A stretch of 64,000 nucleotides of DNA from Pseudomonadota bacterium (GCA_023435725.1 JAEYRD010000057.1:58594-122593); one strand, 5' to 3'. Shown: positions 23,445 to 33,316, numbered from the stretch's first letter. Numbers and translations: made by a program. The notes: generated by a model from the sequence alone, not told the origin.

Positions 23445-26444
23445 ATGCTGCAAGCGGTCAAATCCGCAAGTCCGGGAAGTGGCGATGAGCCGTGGGTCGG
23501 GCGTTCGATCGAGCGCGTCGAGGATGCCGCACTGCTCAGCGGTCGCGGTCGCTTCATCGACGATCTCGGCGTCCAGCCCGGCACGCTGCACGCGACGATC
23601 CTGCGTTCGCCGCACGCGCATGCCGATATTCTCTCGATCGACACTGAAGCCGCAAAGCGCTTGCCGGGCGTTGCCGCGGTTCTGACCGGCAGCGACGTCA
23701 AGGCCGTCACCACAAGCCTCGTCGTCGGCGTGAAGGCGCCGGTCGAGTGCTGGCCGATCGCGATCGACCGCGTGCGCTATGTCGGCGAGCCCGTGGCCGT
23801 GGTGGTTGCGACCGATCGCTCTCGCGCCGAAGACGCGGCGGAGCTGATCAATGTCGAGTATCGTCCGCGCGGCGCCGTCGTCGATCCGCTTGTTGCGATC
23901 GCGCCCGGCGCGCCCGTGCTGCACGACGGCTTTCCCGGAAATCTCGCCAGCGAGCGTGCCTTTCGTTACGGCGACCCTGAAAAGGCCTTTGCGGAGGCGC
24001 CGCATCGCTTCTCTATCGACATCAAGTATCCGCGGAATTCCTGCACGCCGATCGAGACCTACGGTGTCGTTGCCTCGCATGATCCCGGCGAAGATGCGTA
24101 CGAGGTGCTCGCCAACTTCCAGGGCCCGTTCAGCATCCATACGGTGATTGCGCGCGCGCTGAAGGTGCCGGGCAATCGGCTGCGGCTGCGCACGCCACCG
24201 GATTCCGGCGGCAGCTTTGGCGTCAAGCAGGGCGTGTTTCCTTACATTGTGCTGATCGCCGCTGCCGCGCGCGTCACGGGTCGGCCGGTGAAGTGGATCG
24301 AGGACCGGCTCGAACATCTCACCGCGTCGGTATCGGCGACCAATCGCGCGACGACGCTGTCGGCAGCGGTCGCGCCGGACGGAAGGATACTCGCGCTCGA
24401 CTGGGACCAGGTCGAGGATTGCGGTGCTCACTTACGCGCGCCCGAGCCGGCGACGCTCTACCGCATGCACGGCAATCTGACCGGCGCCTACGACATCCGC
24501 CACGTCAGGATCCGCAACCGCGTCGTCGTCACCAACAAGACGCCGACTGGCCTCAACCGCGGCTTTGGCGGCCCGCAGGTCTATTTCGCGCTGGAGCGCC
24601 TCGTGCAGCGCATCGCGGTTGGCCTCGGCCTCGAGCCGCTCGATGTCATCAAGCGCAATCTGATCGTTTCAGGCGCGTTTCCCTACCGCACCGCGACCGG
24701 CGCACTGCTCGACTCCGGCAACTACCAGGAAGCCGTCGCGCGCGCGGTCGAGCACGGCAGGCTCGCCGAGCTGAAGGCGCGGCGCGACGAGGCGCGGGCG
24801 CAGGGCCGTCTCTACGGCATCGGCTTCACCGCGGTGGTCGAGCCCAGCGTCTCGAACATGGGCTACATCACGACGGTGCTGACGGCAGCAGAGCGCCGGA
24901 AAGCCGGGCCGAAGAACGGCGCGCAGGCGACGGCCACCGTCGGGCTCGATCCGGTCGGCAGCGTCACCGTTCACGTCGCCTCCGTGCCGCAGGGGCAGGG
25001 CCATCGCACCGTACTGTCGCAGGTCGTCGCCGACGTCTTTGGCCTCCAGCCAAAGGACATCCGCGTCAACACCGAGATCGACACGGCCAAGGACGCCTGG
25101 TCGCTCGCATCAGGCAATTACGCCCGCCGTTTTGCCGCTGCCGTGGCGGGCACGGCGAAGCTGGCCGCCGAGCGCGTTGCGGGCCGTCTCGCCCGCATCG
25201 CCGCCAGCCAGTTGAACGTCGAGGCCGCCGACATCGTGTTCGCGAAGGGCTTCGTCGCGTCAAAACATAACCCTGAGAACCGCATCGCGTTCTCGCGCGT
25301 CGCCGCACTCAGCCACTGGTCGCCAGGCTCGCTGCCCGACGACGCCGGCCAGACCATCCGCGAGACCGTGTTCTGGACGCCGCCGGAGCTGACGCCGCCC
25401 GACGAGGACGACCGCATCAACTCCTCGCTCTGCTACGGTTTCATCTTCGATTTCTGCGGTGTCGAGGTCGACCGCGTGACGCTGGAGACGCGAATCGACC
25501 GTTACGTCACCATGCATGACTGCGGCACCATCCTGCATCCGGGCATGGTCAACGGCCAGATCCGTGGCGGCTTTACGCAGGCGCTCGGAGCCGCGCTCTA
25601 CGAGGAATATGCCTACGCCGAGGACGGCAGCTTTCTGACGGGGACGCTCGCCGACTATCTGCTGCCGACCACCACAGAGGTGCCGGAGCCCGAGATCATC
25701 CACATGGAGACGCCGTCGCCGTTCACGCCGCTCGGCGCCAAGGGCGTCGGCGAAGGCAACTGCATGTCGACGCCGGTCTGCCTCGCCAATGCGGTCGCGG
25801 ATGCGCTCGGAGTTGCCGACATCACTTTGCCACTGGTGCCGGCGCGACTTGCGGAGTTGGTGCGCGGCGCCGAGCCGCCGCCTCCCGCAGGCGGCGCGAC
25901 CGCGGCGCCCGTGCGCGAAGGCGACAGGCGGCTGCGCGGCGAAGGGCAGGCTTCGGTGAAGGGGGCGCCCGAGCAGGTGTGGGCGATGCTGCTCGATCCC
26001 GCGACGCTGCAATCCGTCATTCCCGGCTGCCAGCGTGTCGACAAGATCACTGACACGCATTTCCGCGCCGACGTCACACTCGGCATCGGTCCCGTCACCG
26101 GACGCTATCGCGCCGATGTCGAGCTATTCGATCTCGATCCGCCACGCGCGGTGAGCTTGCGCGGTGGCGCCACCGGCGCGCTCGGCTTTGGCAGTGCGGA
26201 GGGACGGATTACGCTCGCGCCCGACGGCAACGGCGGCACAAAACTGACCTACAGCTATGACGCCGCGATCGGCGGCAAGGTCGCGAGCATCGGCGGCCGC
26301 CTGCTCGATGGCGCGACACGCGTGATCATCGGTCAGTTCTTCGCCGCGCTGGCGCGGAAAGCCGGTGGCGGTGGTGCGACGGGTAGTGGCTTCTCGCTGT
26401 TCGCGCTGCTGGCGAAGATGGCCAGCCTTTTCGGGAGGCGCTGA
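23445..26444 (+). CDS. hmfA: Furoyl-CoA dehydrogenase large (molybdenum) subunit with fused CoxG-like domain (HmfA)
   Basis: 999 residues. Residues 1-~820 are a xanthine-oxidase-family molybdopterin subunit: GGSFGVKQG, NRGFGGPQ, PQGQGHRTVLSQV, and LGAKGVGEGNC containing the catalytic Glu. Residues ~830-990 are a separate SRPBCC/CoxG-type domain (GEGQASVKGAPEQVWAMLLD, VIPGCQRVDKI, VTGRYRADVELFDLDPP), joined by a proline/alanine-rich linker. With HmfB and HmfC it hydroxylates 2-furoyl-CoA at C5. Next gene overlaps the stop by one base. Confidence 0.93.
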   Translation: MLQAVKSASPGSGDEPWVGRSIERVEDAALLSGRGRFIDDLGVQPGTLHATILRSPHAHADILSIDTEAAKRLPGVAAVLTGSDVKAVTTSLVVGVKAPVECWPIAIDRVRYVGEPVAVVVATDRSRAEDAAELINVEYRPRGAVVDPLVAIAPGAPVLHDGFPGNLASERAFRYGDPEKAFAEAPHRFSIDIKYPRNSCTPIETYGVVASHDPGEDAYEVLANFQGPFSIHTVIARALKVPGNRLRLRTPPDSGGSFGVKQGVFPYIVLIAAAARVTGRPVKWIEDRLEHLTASVSATNRATTLSAAVAPDGRILALDWDQVEDCGAHLRAPEPATLYRMHGNLTGAYDIRHVRIRNRVVVTNKTPTGLNRGFGGPQVYFALERLVQRIAVGLGLEPLDVIKRNLIVSGAFPYRTATGALLDSGNYQEAVARAVEHGRLAELKARRDEARAQGRLYGIGFTAVVEPSVSNMGYITTVLTAAERRKAGPKNGAQATATVGLDPVGSVTVHVASVPQGQGHRTVLSQVVADVFGLQPKDIRVNTEIDTAKDAWSLASGNYARRFAAAVAGTAKLAAERVAGRLARIAASQLNVEAADIVFAKGFVASKHNPENRIAFSRVAALSHWSPGSLPDDAGQTIRETVFWTPPELTPPDEDDRINSSLCYGFIFDFCGVEVDRVTLETRIDRYVTMHDCGTILHPGMVNGQIRGGFTQALGAALYEEYAYAEDGSFLTGTLADYLLPTTTEVPEPEIIHMETPSPFTPLGAKGVGEGNCMSTPVCLANAVADALGVADITLPLVPARLAELVRGAEPPPPAGGATAAPVREGDRRLRGEGQASVKGAPEQVWAMLLDPATLQSVIPGCQRVDKITDTHFRADVTLGIGPVTGRYRADVELFDLDPPRAVSLRGGATGALGFGSAEGRITLAPDGNGGTKLTYSYDAAIGGKVASIGGRLLDGATRVIIGQFFAALARKAGGGGATGSGFSLFALLAKMASLFGRR

Positions 26445-27259
26445 TGAAGCCGCCCGCATTCGATTATCTCCGCGCCGAGAGCGTCAGTGACGTCCTCGAC
26501 GGGCTTGTTCAGCAAGGCGGCGAGGCCCGCGTTCTCGCCGGCGGGCAGTCGCTGATGGCGATGCTCAACATGCGCCTTGCCAAGCCGAAATTGCTGATCG
26601 ACATCATGCGCCTCAAGGAGCTCCGCCAGATCGAGCGGAAGGGCGATGCTGTCGTCATCGGCGCCGGCGTGCGCCAGGCCGATCTCTTGGCTTGGCCGGA
26701 TCTCGTCGAAGCGCTTCCACTGGTCGCACTGGCGCTGCCGTGGGTCGGGCACATGCAGACCCGCAGCCGCGGCACGATCTGCGGCTCGCTCGCGCATGCC
26801 GATCCCAGCGCCGAGATGCCGCTGACGCTGGTTGCGCTTGGCGGCGAGGTGCTCCTACGCAGCGCCAAACGTCGCCGCCGCGTTGCCGCCCAAGACTTCT
26901 TCGCCGGCATGATGCTGACCGCGCGTGCGGATGACGAATTGATCGAAGGGATTTCGCTGCCGGTCACGAAGGGATCGCGCTTCGCGTTCCGCGAGGTCGC
27001 GCGCCGGCACGGCGATTTCGCTATCGTCGCCTGCGCAGCGATGACGACGCCTACGGGTGTGCGTCTTGCCGTCGGCGGCGTCGCCGACGTGCCGACCGCG
27101 CGGGACTGGCCGCGTCTTGAGGGCAGCGCGCTCGATGATGCCCTCAACGCCTTCGCCTACGAGCTCGGTGCGCGCGACGACGTCCACGCGACCGCGCGCT
27201 ATCGCCGCGACCTCGTGCGCATGATCGGCCGCGATCTGATCGGCGAGGTGCTGCAATGA
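26444..27259 (+). CDS. hmfB: Furoyl-CoA dehydrogenase FAD-binding subunit (HmfB)
   Basis: 271 residues of the CoxM/xanthine-dehydrogenase FAD fold. FAD contacts are VLAGGQSLMAMLNMRLAKP (~30-50) and TRSRGTICGSLAHADPSAEM (~105-125). It passes electrons from the 2Fe-2S subunit to an acceptor. The ATG overlaps the hmfA stop and the end overlaps hmfC by 4 bases, so the three subunits are made together. Confidence 0.95.
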   Translation: MKPPAFDYLRAESVSDVLDGLVQQGGEARVLAGGQSLMAMLNMRLAKPKLLIDIMRLKELRQIERKGDAVVIGAGVRQADLLAWPDLVEALPLVALALPWVGHMQTRSRGTICGSLAHADPSAEMPLTLVALGGEVLLRSAKRRRRVAAQDFFAGMMLTARADDELIEGISLPVTKGSRFAFREVARRHGDFAIVACAAMTTPTGVRLAVGGVADVPTARDWPRLEGSALDDALNAFAYELGARDDVHATARYRRDLVRMIGRDLIGEVLQ

Positions 27260-27774
27260 GCCGTCTTGGCGCAGATCGCCGCCATCCCGTCCGCTTCACC
27301 CTGAACGGCAAACCGGTCGAAGCGGAAGCGGAGCCGCGCATGCTGCTCTCGGATTTCCTACGCCATCAGCTCGGTGCGACCGGCACCCATGTCGGCTGCG
27401 AGCACGGCGTCTGCGGCGCCTGCACGATCGTCGTCGACGGCATGCTGACGCGGTCCTGCCTGACGCTCGCCGCGCAAGTCGATGGCTGCGAGCTTAGGAC
27501 GGTCGAGGGGCTCGCGCCGTCGGCCGACCGGCTCGGCGTGCTGCAGCAGGCGTTCCGTCGCAACCACGCACTCCAGTGCGGCTTCTGCACCGCCGGCATC
27601 CTGATGTCGCTCGACCACTATCTCGCCAAGAACCCGGCGCCGACCGAGGCGGAGATCCGCGATCTCCTCAGCGGGCATATCTGCCGCTGCACCGGCTACA
27701 CCCCGATCATCCAGGCGGCGCTCGAAGCCGCCGCCCAGCTCGCTTCAGCCAAAAAAGAGACGTCAGATGCTTGA
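27256..27774 (+). CDS. hmfC: Furoyl-CoA dehydrogenase 2Fe-2S subunit (HmfC)
   Basis: 172 residues. The N-terminal plant-type cluster has CEHGVCGACTIVVDG plus a later Cys in RSCLTLA. The C-terminal helical domain has CGFCTAGILM and GHICRCTGYTPI, the second cluster. This is the standard CoxS arrangement linking the Mo and FAD subunits. It overlaps both neighbours, with hmfD starting 8 bases before its stop. Confidence 0.96.
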   Translation: MSRLGADRRHPVRFTLNGKPVEAEAEPRMLLSDFLRHQLGATGTHVGCEHGVCGACTIVVDGMLTRSCLTLAAQVDGCELRTVEGLAPSADRLGVLQQAFRRNHALQCGFCTAGILMSLDHYLAKNPAPTEAEIRDLLSGHICRCTGYTPIIQAALEAAAQLASAKKETSDA

Positions 27775-29311
27775 TCTCGCCAGCAGCTTCATGGCCAGCG
27801 CCGCGCGCGATCCCCACGCCGTTGCGCTGGTCGACGGCGATCTTCGCCTGACCTATCGGCAATGGTACGACAAGATTTCCGCGCTCGTGGCATCGTTCGA
27901 CCGCCTTGGCCTCAAGCCCGGCGATCACGTCGTCACGCTGCTGCAAAACCGCTGGGAGGCGGCGACGCTGCACTGGGCCTGCCAGTTCGCGGGCCTCGTC
28001 ATTACGCCGATCAACTGGCGTGCCAAGGCCGACGAACTTGATTACTGCATCGAGAACGCCGAAGCCCGCGCGGTCTTCTATCAGGACATTTCCGCGGAGG
28101 CGGTGCAGGGCTCGGCGCTGGCCGGCAAGCTGCTGCGCGTGTCCGTCGATTCCGGCAAAGGTGACGCGACGAGCTTCGCCGATCTGATCAAGGACAGCGC
28201 GCCGGACGCCGAGCCGCGCGTCGGATCGGATGCCTGGTCGATCATGCTCTATACGTCAGGCACGACCTCGCGGCCCAAGGGCGTGCCGCGCCGGCATCGC
28301 GCCGAGCGCGCCGCAGCGATCGCTCATGTCGCACAAAATCTTTACGGCCGCGGCGAGCGTACGCTCGGCGTAATGCCGCTCTATCACACCATGGGCGTCC
28401 GCTCGCTGCTGGCGATGTCGCTGATCGGCGGCAGCTTCATCTGCCTGCCGCGCTATGACAGTCGCCAGGCGTTGACGCTGATCGAGAACGAAGGGATCAC
28501 CAACCTCTATCTGGTGCCAACGCTCTATCACGACCTCGTCCATCACGAGGCCTTTACCAGGACCGACGTCTCCAGCGTGCGCAAGCTCGGCTTTGCCGGC
28601 GCGTCGATGACTGATGGTCTCCTGAAGAGGCTGAACGAGGCATTCAAGCCAGAACTGTTCGTCAATCACTATGGCAGCTCCGAGATCTACACCTTTACGA
28701 TCGACCAGAACGCCGCTGCCAAGCCCGGCTCGGCCGGCAAGGCCGGGCTGAACCAGCACGTCAAGGTCGTTAGCATCGGCGCGCGTTCGGTCTCAGAGCT
28801 TGCCGCGGTTGGTGAGGAGGGCGAGATCATCGCTACGCTCGCCGGTGACGAAGCTTTCGAAGGCTACTGGCGTCGCCCCGAGGCCGACGCAAAATCACTG
28901 CGCGAGGGCTGGTATTTTACCGGCGACACCGGCTTCGTCGATCCGGATGGCGATCTCTTCGTCACCGGCCGTGTCGACGACATGATCATCACCGGTGGCG
29001 AGAATGTCTCGCCGGTCGAGATCGAGAGCTGTCTGTCGCTGCATCCCGGCGTCGACGAGGTCGCGGTGGTCGGCGTCGCTGACGAGAAATGGGGCAAGGT
29101 CGTCGCCGCCTTCGTCAAGCGCAATCGCGCCGTCTCAGAGGTGGAGCTGGAGCAATTCTGCCGCACCTCGGGCCTTGCCAATTTCAAGCGGCCGCGCCGC
29201 TACGTCTTCGTCGACGCGATCCCGAAATCGCCCGTCGGCAAGCTGCTTCGGCGACTGCTCGTCGCGGGAGAATACGAGGCCGAACGCTTGCCGCCATCGG
29301 ACGCCGCCTGA
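27767..29311 (+). CDS. hmfD: Acyl-CoA synthetase, probable 2-furoyl-CoA synthetase (HmfD)
   Basis: 514 residues of the ANL superfamily. The P-loop is SIMLYTSGTTSRPKGVPRRH (~160-180). The A5 region is NHYGSSEIYTF, the hinge GDTGFVDPDGDLFVTGRVDD, then MIITGGENVSPVEIES, and the C-terminal catalytic Lys is in PKSPVGKLLRR. It would activate 2-furoate with ATP and CoA so that HmfABC can act. Other aryl acids are possible; the neighbourhood argues for furoate. Confidence 0.92.
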   Translation: MLDLASSFMASAARDPHAVALVDGDLRLTYRQWYDKISALVASFDRLGLKPGDHVVTLLQNRWEAATLHWACQFAGLVITPINWRAKADELDYCIENAEARAVFYQDISAEAVQGSALAGKLLRVSVDSGKGDATSFADLIKDSAPDAEPRVGSDAWSIMLYTSGTTSRPKGVPRRHRAERAAAIAHVAQNLYGRGERTLGVMPLYHTMGVRSLLAMSLIGGSFICLPRYDSRQALTLIENEGITNLYLVPTLYHDLVHHEAFTRTDVSSVRKLGFAGASMTDGLLKRLNEAFKPELFVNHYGSSEIYTFTIDQNAAAKPGSAGKAGLNQHVKVVSIGARSVSELAAVGEEGEIIATLAGDEAFEGYWRRPEADAKSLREGWYFTGDTGFVDPDGDLFVTGRVDDMIITGGENVSPVEIESCLSLHPGVDEVAVVGVADEKWGKVVAAFVKRNRAVSEVELEQFCRTSGLANFKRPRRYVFVDAIPKSPVGKLLRRLLVAGEYEAERLPPSDAA

Positions 29312-29340
29312 TCATCACCCATCAACAGAAGGAAGCTGAA

Positions 29341-30147
29341 ATGCCGTCACCCTACACATTTGCCGATCCTCGGCTCGCCAAGCTCGATGGGTTCAAGGTC
29401 GAGATCGACGAGGCGCATGAGCGCGCCGACATCATCCTGGGCCGTCCGCCCTATAACGTTGTGGCGATGCCGCAGCGCGATCAGTTGCGTCTGAGCTTCG
29501 AAACGCTGGACGAGGATCCGCGTGTCCGCATCATCGTGCTGCGCGGCGAAGGCGAGCATTTCTCCAGCGGCGGCAATATCGGCGGATTCATGGAAGCGAC
29601 CCCAGAGCACGTCTCCAAGCTAGCCTGGAACATCGCGGCGCCTGCGCGGTGCGCCAAGCCAGTCATCGTCGCCAACCGCGGCTATTGCTTCGGCGTCGGC
29701 TTCGAGCTTTCGCTGGCCTGCGATTTCCGGATCGCGTCCGAGACCACGCAATACGCGCTGCCTGAGCAGAAGCTCGGCCAGATCCCGGGCTCGGGCGGCT
29801 CGGCACGTCTCCAGAAGATGGTCGGCATCACCCGCACCAAGGACATCGTGATGCGGTCCAAGCGCATCTCGGCAAAGCAGGCGCTGGAGTGGGGCATCGC
29901 CACCGAATGCGTGCCGGATGCCGAGTTGGAAAAGGCGACCGACAGGCTCGTCGACGAGCTCCGCACCTTCTCGCCGCTGGCGCAGCGCACGGCCAAGAAG
30001 CTCCTCAACGACACCGAGGATTCGACGCTCGCCATCGCCATCGAGCTCGAAGGCCACTGCTACAGCCGTTTGCGGCAGTCGGAAGACTTCAAGGAGGGCG
30101 TCGAGGCCTTCAACGCCAAGCGTCCGCCGAAATTCGTCGGCCGCTGA
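29341..30147 (+). CDS. hmfE: Enoyl-CoA hydratase-family protein, probable 2-oxoglutaroyl-CoA hydrolase (HmfE)
   Basis: 268 residues with a crotonase fold. VLRGEGEHFSSGGNIGGF and NRGYCFGVGFELSLACDF supply the two oxyanion-hole segments, and LPEQKLGQIPGSGGSARL the active-site loop. In the furoate pathway this enzyme cleaves 2-oxoglutaroyl-CoA to 2-oxoglutarate. The ATG at 29341 follows AGAAGGAAGCTGAA, a strong ribosome-binding site, which fixes the start over the longer frame that overlaps hmfD. Confidence 0.9.
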   Translation: MPSPYTFADPRLAKLDGFKVEIDEAHERADIILGRPPYNVVAMPQRDQLRLSFETLDEDPRVRIIVLRGEGEHFSSGGNIGGFMEATPEHVSKLAWNIAAPARCAKPVIVANRGYCFGVGFELSLACDFRIASETTQYALPEQKLGQIPGSGGSARLQKMVGITRTKDIVMRSKRISAKQALEWGIATECVPDAELEKATDRLVDELRTFSPLAQRTAKKLLNDTEDSTLAIAIELEGHCYSRLRQSEDFKEGVEAFNAKRPPKFVGR

Positions 30148-30223
30148 TACGCGACGGAACGAACTGCCGCGGTTCGCACTGGCGCGAACCGCGGCGCTAC
30201 TCAAGCGGGGGAGGTAAAACAAA

Positions 30224-31555
30224 ATGGCTGAGATGGATATGCCGGTCGCGGGTGCGGAAGCATCGGCGGACAATAAGCAGATGGTCAACGCGATCATCGC
30301 GTCGGTGCTCGGATGGGCGCTCGATCTGTTTGATTTGTTCATTCTGCTCTACGTGGCGCCAGTCGTTGGCGCGCTGTTCTTTCCGTCGAGCAATGCGGCG
30401 CTGTCGCTGGCCGCAGTCTACGGCTCGTTCGCCGTCACTCTGCTCATGCGGCCGCTCGGCTCGGCGGTGTTCGGGCATTACGCCGACGTGCACGGCCGCA
30501 AGCAGGCCATGCTGATCGCCATCATCGGCGTCGGCCTCAGCACGGCGGCCTTCGGCCTGCTGCCGACCATCGCGCAGGTCGGTGTGATTGCGCCCGTCAT
30601 CTTCCTGATCCTGCGCCTGGTGCAGGGCGTGTTCGTCGGTGGTGTCGTGGCATCGACCCACACGATCGGTACGGAATCAGTGCCGCAGCAATGGCGCGGA
30701 GCGATGTCAGGTTTGGTCGGCGGCGGCGGCGCCGGCATCGGCGCGTTGCTCGCGTCCTTTATCTTCCTGATCACGTCCTCGGTGTTTCCCGGCGATGCCT
30801 TTGCGGTCTGGGGTTGGCGCTTCATGTTCTTCTCGGGGCTCCTGAGCTCGCTGCTCGGCTGGTTCATCTTCCGGAACCTCGAAGAATCTCCGTATTTCAA
30901 GGAGCTCAAGCGCCAGCAGGCCAACAAGCAGGCGAAGGTCTCGAAAGCCCCGGTCAAGGACGTGTTCTCCGGAGAGTATCGCGGCGTCCTGCTGGTCAAC
31001 CTGCTGATCACGTTCGGCGGCGGCGCGGGCTACTACCTGACTTCCGGCTACCTGCCGAGCTTCCTCAAGGTCATCAACGCGGTGCCGAACCAGACCTCGT
31101 CGCTGATCCTGATGGGCGCGAGCGTGTCGGCGTTCTTCTCCGCCGTGCTGGTGGGGGCGCTGAGCGACCGTATCGGCCGCAAGAAGACGTTCCTTCTGAT
31201 CGGCGTCCTCGCGGCGGTGCTGCTGCCGCTGTGCTATCTCAATCTTGGCGGCACCAAGGATACGACGCAGATCACGCTCTATGCGTTCGCCATCGCCTTC
31301 ATCGGCAATGCCGGTTACGCGCCGGTGCTGATCTTCCTGAACGAGCGGTTCCCGACCGCGCTGCGCGCAAGCGGCACGGGCCTGTCCTGGAACATTGGCT
31401 TTGCGCTGGGCGGCATGATGCCGACCTTCGTCTCGCTGGTGAGCGGCAGCCCGGCCGAGATTCCGATGTCGCTGGCTTACTTCTCGGTCGGCGTGTTCGT
31501 GATCTATTTGATCGGGGCGGTCGTGATCCCCGAGACCAAAGGCAATTTCCGCTGA
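30224..31555 (+). CDS. MFS transporter, aromatic/furan acid type (HmfT1-like)
   Basis: 443 residues and about 12 membrane helices. The MFS motif A regions are GHYADVHGRKQAML (after TM2) and ALSDRIGRKKTF in the second half. The N-terminus (ASVLGWALDLFDLFILLY) carries the D-x-F/D-x-F pattern of the metabolite:H+ symporter family (KgtP, ShiA, PcaK neighbours). It lies between hmfE and hmfH and is the probable furoate or furandicarboxylate importer. A GGGGGAGG stretch precedes the ATG. Confidence 0.9.
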   Translation: MAEMDMPVAGAEASADNKQMVNAIIASVLGWALDLFDLFILLYVAPVVGALFFPSSNAALSLAAVYGSFAVTLLMRPLGSAVFGHYADVHGRKQAMLIAIIGVGLSTAAFGLLPTIAQVGVIAPVIFLILRLVQGVFVGGVVASTHTIGTESVPQQWRGAMSGLVGGGGAGIGALLASFIFLITSSVFPGDAFAVWGWRFMFFSGLLSSLLGWFIFRNLEESPYFKELKRQQANKQAKVSKAPVKDVFSGEYRGVLLVNLLITFGGGAGYYLTSGYLPSFLKVINAVPNQTSSLILMGASVSAFFSAVLVGALSDRIGRKKTFLLIGVLAAVLLPLCYLNLGGTKDTTQITLYAFAIAFIGNAGYAPVLIFLNERFPTALRASGTGLSWNIGFALGGMMPTFVSLVSGSPAEIPMSLAYFSVGVFVIYLIGAVVIPETKGNFR

Positions 31556-31618
31556 GCCCAATCGGCGCGGCTGCATTTGCGGCCGCGCCGCTCCATCGAA
31601 TGGCACGACGAGACGGGA

Positions 31619-33316
31619 ATGGACGAGCTGCATTTCGACGATGTGATCGTCGGCGGCGGATCGGCGGGCTGCGTGCTCGCCAACCGTCTTTCCGCCGATG
31701 CGCGCCGGCGCATCCTTCTGATCGAAGCCGGGATGGACACCCCGCCGGAAGCGACCCCGCCCGAAATCCTCGACAGCTATCCGATGCCGCTGTTCTTCGG
31801 TGATAGATACGTCTGGCCGGGGCTGTCCGCTGCTGCCGGCCGCAATGCCGAGGGCAAGCCGGTCGTCCGTGCCTATGAGCAGGGGCGGGTGATGGGCGGC
31901 GGCTCCAGCATCAATGTACAGTCGGCCAATCGCGGTCTGCCGCGCGACTATGACGAATGGCGCGATCTCGGCGCGCGGGGCTGGGGCTGGGCGGATGTCC
32001 TGCCATATTTCCGCAAGCTCGAGACTGATCTCGATTTCAACGGCCCACTGCACGGCAAGCACGGCCCGATCCCGATCCGCCGCATCGCGCGCGAGGCGAT
32101 GCCGCAATTCGGGCGCGCTGCGGTGCAGGCCCTCTCGGCAACGGGCCTGCCGTTCCGGAAGGATCAGAACGCCGACTTCGAGGATGGCATTTTTCCGCCC
32201 GCCTTTTCCAACCGCAACGACCGGCGCGTTTCGACCGCCGCCGGCTATCTCGACGCAACGACGCGGGCTCGGCCGAACCTGACCATCTGGGCCGATAGCG
32301 AGGTCGAGCAGCTCCAGGTCGACGGGCGCCGCGCCTCAGGCGTGGTGGTCGCGCGGGAGGGGCAGAAGGTCTCGGTCGGCGCCAGTCGCGTGATCCTAAC
32401 CGCGGGCGCGCTGCAATCGCCGGCGATTCTGATGCGGGCGGGCATCGGCCCTGGAGCGGCGCTGCAGGCGCTGGGCATTCCCGTGGCCATCGACCTCCCC
32501 GGCGTCGGCAGCAATCTGCGCGACCATCCCGCGCTGACCTTCTGTCAATATCTGCCGCGCCGGCTGCGGCTGCCGCTGGCGCGGCGGCGTCCCAATTTTG
32601 CGGCGTTGCGCTTCTCGTCAGGACAGCCGGGCTGCGATTCCTCCGACATGTACATCACGGCCTCGGCCCGCGGCGGCTGGCACGCGCTGGGCACGCGGCT
32701 TGGGCTTTATTTCATCTGGTGCAATCGGCCTTATTCGAGCGGTTCGCTCAGATTGGCGACACCAGATCCCAAGGCGTATCCGATCGTCGATCTCAACCTG
32801 CTGTCCGACCCGCGCGATCTCGAACGGCTGGTCGCTTCCGTGCGGCTGCTAGCGAGGCTTGTCGTTCACCCCGCGCTCAACCCGGAGGCGGGCGATTTCT
32901 TCCCGGCCTCATATTCGCCGCGCATCAAGCGGCTGAGCCGGTATGGCATGGCCAACCGCATCGTTGCCTCGATCCTTGGCCCGATGCTCGACGTGCCCGC
33001 GGGCCTCCGGCAACTGCTGATCCAGCTGGTGCTGCTCAACGGCACCGCCTTTCAGGCGACGCTCGCAGACGATCGCGCGCTCGAATCTTTCGTGCGGCAG
33101 AGCGTGTTCGGCGTGTGGCATCCCGTGGGCACATGCCGCATGGGCGATCCCGCCGACCGAATGGCGGTGGTCGATCCAGAGGGCAGAGTGATCGGCGGCG
33201 ACAACATCTTCGTGGCGGACGCCTCGATCATGCCGCGGCTGCCCACGGCTAACACCAACATCCCCGTGATTATGGTGGCCGAGAAGGTTAGTGGTGCGCT
33301 GTTGCAGCGATGTTGA
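31619..33316 (+). CDS. hmfH: GMC-family oxidoreductase, probable HMF/furfural oxidase (HmfH)
   Basis: 565 residues from the ATG at 31619; an upstream TTG frame is rejected. The FAD Rossmann motif is DVIVGGGSAGCVLANRLS (~6-23) with the acidic IEAG. GRVMGGGSSINVQSANRG is the GMC signature, followed by TAGALQSPAILMRAGIGP. The catalytic His is in FGVWHPVGTCRMG and the second base pair region is TANTNIPVIM. HmfH oxidises HMF stepwise to 2,5-furandicarboxylate, the substrate of HmfF. The gene is last in the + strand cluster. Confidence 0.9.
   Translation: MDELHFDDVIVGGGSAGCVLANRLSADARRRILLIEAGMDTPPEATPPEILDSYPMPLFFGDRYVWPGLSAAAGRNAEGKPVVRAYEQGRVMGGGSSINVQSANRGLPRDYDEWRDLGARGWGWADVLPYFRKLETDLDFNGPLHGKHGPIPIRRIAREAMPQFGRAAVQALSATGLPFRKDQNADFEDGIFPPAFSNRNDRRVSTAAGYLDATTRARPNLTIWADSEVEQLQVDGRRASGVVVAREGQKVSVGASRVILTAGALQSPAILMRAGIGPGAALQALGIPVAIDLPGVGSNLRDHPALTFCQYLPRRLRLPLARRRPNFAALRFSSGQPGCDSSDMYITASARGGWHALGTRLGLYFIWCNRPYSSGSLRLATPDPKAYPIVDLNLLSDPRDLERLVASVRLLARLVVHPALNPEAGDFFPASYSPRIKRLSRYGMANRIVASILGPMLDVPAGLRQLLIQLVLLNGTAFQATLADDRALESFVRQSVFGVWHPVGTCRMGDPADRMAVVDPEGRVIGGDNIFVADASIMPRLPTANTNIPVIMVAEKVSGALLQRC

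Noticed and set aside
30707..32107. 466-residue minus-strand open frame across the MFS and GMC genes
   Set aside because: Shadow of two clear genes.
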